DNA of 64,000 nucleotides from Streptococcus ilei (GTDB lineage: Bacteria > Bacillota > Bacilli > Lactobacillales > Streptococcaceae), in contig NC_022584.1 of the NCBI RefSeq assembly GCF_000479335.1, forward strand, positions 124,001 to 188,000. The letters run 5' to 3'. Both the position numbers and the translations under genes were made by a program. Shown here piece after piece: positions 62,784 through 64,000 of this stretch (the first letter of the stretch is position 1; every line of letters starts with the position of its first letter). A model generated the notes under the pieces. The model saw only the letters and a program-made list of their open reading frames with translations, searched no databases and was not told the origin of the DNA.

Positions 62784-63926
62784 ATGAAGAATGAAATGCT
62801 AGCTCTGATCCTTGCTGGTGGGCAAGGAACTCGCCTTGGAAAACTCACTCAAAGCATTGCCAAACCTGCAGTGCAATTTGGGGGACGTTATCGTATTATT
62901 GACTTTGCCTTATCCAACTGTGCCAACTCAGGTATCCACAATGTTGGCGTGATTACTCAGTATCAACCGCTTGCCTTAAACAATCATATCGGAAATGGTT
63001 CAAGTTGGGGTCTTGATGGTATTAATACTGGGGTTTCTATCCTTCAACCTTATTCTGCAAGTGAAGGAAATCGTTGGTTTGAAGGAACAAGTCATGCGAT
63101 TTTCCAAAACATCGACTACATCGATAGCATCAATCCAGAGTATGTGTTGATCCTTTCTGGAGACCATATCTACAAGATGGACTATGACGAAATGCTTCAG
63201 TCTCACAAAGACAATAATGCCAGCCTTACCGTAGCTGTATTGGATGTACCTTTAAAAGAAGCTAGCCGTTTTGGAATTATGAATACGGATGCCAACAATC
63301 GTATTGTAGAGTTTGAAGAAAAACCTGCAGAGCCAAAATCGACAAAAGCTTCCATGGGAATCTATATTTTTGACTGGGCTCGCCTTCGCAATATGCTAGT
63401 GGCTGCAGAGAAGAGTGACATCGATATGTCTGACTTTGGTAAAAACGTTATTCCAACTTACCTTGAATCTGGAGAAAGCGTCTATGCTTATGAATTCAAG
63501 GGCTATTGGAAAGACGTGGGGACTATTGAATCTCTCTGGGAAGCGAATATGGAATACATTGATCCAAACAATGCCTTGGATAGCCGCGACCGTCACTGGA
63601 AGATCTATTCTCGTAACTTGATTTCACCACCAAACTTCTTTGGCGAACATGCTAATATTGAAGATTCCTTGGTAGTGGATGGGTGCTTGGTAGACGGAAC
63701 CGTAAAACGTTCTATCTTGTCTACGGAAGCACAAGTTCGTAAAGGTGCAGTCGTTGAAGATTCTGTTATCATGAGTGGTGCCATTATCGGACAAGGTGCT
63801 GTGATTAAACGTGCGATTATCGGTGAAGGAGCAGTTGTTTCAGAAGGTGTTGTCATCGATGGAACGGAAGAAGTACAAGTCGTTGGATATAACGAAAAAG
63901 TGGGGGTAGCAACAGATGAAGATTGA
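62784..63926 (+). CDS. glgC: Glucose-1-phosphate adenylyltransferase
   Basis: A 380-residue enzyme making ADP-glucose for glycogen. The nucleotide motif is [29 protein letters not shown], the sugar-phosphate site [20 protein letters not shown], and the C-terminus is a left-handed beta-helix of hexapeptide repeats ([26 protein letters not shown]). The start ATG 62784 follows AAAAGGAGTAATCA. Its stop overlaps the glgD start by 11 bp. Confidence 0.97.
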   Translation: MKNEMLALILAGGQGTRLGKLTQSIAKPAVQFGGRYRIIDFALSNCANSGIHNVGVITQYQPLALNNHIGNGSSWGLDGINTGVSILQPYSASEGNRWFEGTSHAIFQNIDYIDSINPEYVLILSGDHIYKMDYDEMLQSHKDNNASLTVAVLDVPLKEASRFGIMNTDANNRIVEFEEKPAEPKSTKASMGIYIFDWARLRNMLVAAEKSDIDMSDFGKNVIPTYLESGESVYAYEFKGYWKDVGTIESLWEANMEYIDPNNALDSRDRHWKIYSRNLISPPNFFGEHANIEDSLVVDGCLVDGTVKRSILSTEAQVRKGAVVEDSVIMSGAIIGQGAVIKRAIIGEGAVVSEGVVIDGTEEVQVVGYNEKVGVATDED

Positions 63927-64000
63927 TAAGTATTCAGCTATTTTAGGAAACACAGTGGGCTTCCATGATATGTCGTCATTGACAGATCATCGTCCTGTTG
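63916..64000 (+). CDS. glgD: GlgD subunit of glucose-1-phosphate adenylyltransferase, N-terminal fragment
   Basis: The frame opens at ATG 63916 and runs off the window: [20 protein letters not shown] and on to DHRPV. This is the typical start of GlgD, the non-catalytic partner that stimulates GlgC in Firmicutes. Only 28 residues are visible, so the call rests on this start and on the position overlapping the glgC end. Confidence 0.88.
   Translation, partial: MKIDKYSAILGNTVGFHDMSSLTDHRPV

Noticed and set aside
1..64000. CRISPR arrays, tRNA or rRNA genes
   Set aside because: No regularly spaced short direct repeats, and no cloverleaf or rRNA sequence was recognised on either strand by eye.

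Overview
The window is a piece of the chromosome of an oral (viridans-group) Streptococcus. The evidence is low-GC Gram-positive codon use, a CoiA/ComEA/ComEC competence set with cin-box promoters, a streptococcal-type arc operon preceded by an Fnr-like regulator (Flp), a tagatose-6-phosphate (lac) operon, the nrdHEF, ptsHI and glgBCD blocks, and paired LMW penicillin-binding proteins. The species cannot be fixed from sequence alone; the gene content fits the sanguinis/gordonii/parasanguinis/cristatus side of the genus. No tRNA, rRNA or CRISPR array was seen.

Layout. 1-6236: end of prfC, a structured intergenic RNA candidate, thiT behind a TPP riboswitch, a PH-domain protein, corA and the DEAD-box helicase cshA. 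6240-14830: a galactose/tagatose catabolic locus (LacR-type repressor, galactitol-type PTS EIIA-EIIB-EIIC, lacX, lacA, lacB, lacC, lacD). It is damaged: lacD carries a perfect 496-bp tandem duplication that shifts the frame, and the following antiterminator gene lacT survives only as its first 47 codons, joined in frame to a second copy of the lacD tail. 15000-28430: housekeeping genes (GNAT, GIY-YIG protein, tRNA methyltransferase, P-type ATPase, plsC, competence genes comEA-comEC, holA, sodA, a HerA-like ATPase, a serine hydrolase). 28470-38930: flp, arcABCD-arcT, an intact IS3-family element inserted in the loop of the arcT/argR terminator, then argR and queA. 39070-43890: nagB and two paralogous D,D-carboxypeptidases around an MFS transporter. 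44300-46250: two paralogous lipoproteins of unknown function. 46250-54240: coiA, pepF, an O-methyltransferase, prsA and a T-box-controlled LOR-domain gene/alaS operon. 54350-58080: nrdF, nrdE, nrdH on the minus strand. 58300-64000: ptsH-ptsI and the glycogen operon glgB-glgC-glgD (glgD cut by the window end).

How it works together. Sugar uptake (PTS with HPr/EI), catabolite control (cre-like sites at the PTS, arcA, arcD, nagB and glgB promoters), arginine deimination for ATP and ammonia, and glycogen storage form a carbon and energy network typical of oral streptococci.

The most unusual observation is a repeat family present three times (about 1303-1660 on the minus strand; 43888-44189 and 45906-46197 on the plus strand). 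Each copy has a 136-187 bp core closed by a terminal inverted repeat and holding internal hairpins whose stems differ between copies by compensatory changes. Each copy also lies between two near-identical copies of the upstream gene's own terminator hairpin. The terminator sequence is different at each locus but matches on both sides of the core, and the element always points the same way as the gene it follows. This looks like a structured, terminator-targeting mobile RNA/DNA element that I do not recognise as a named family.
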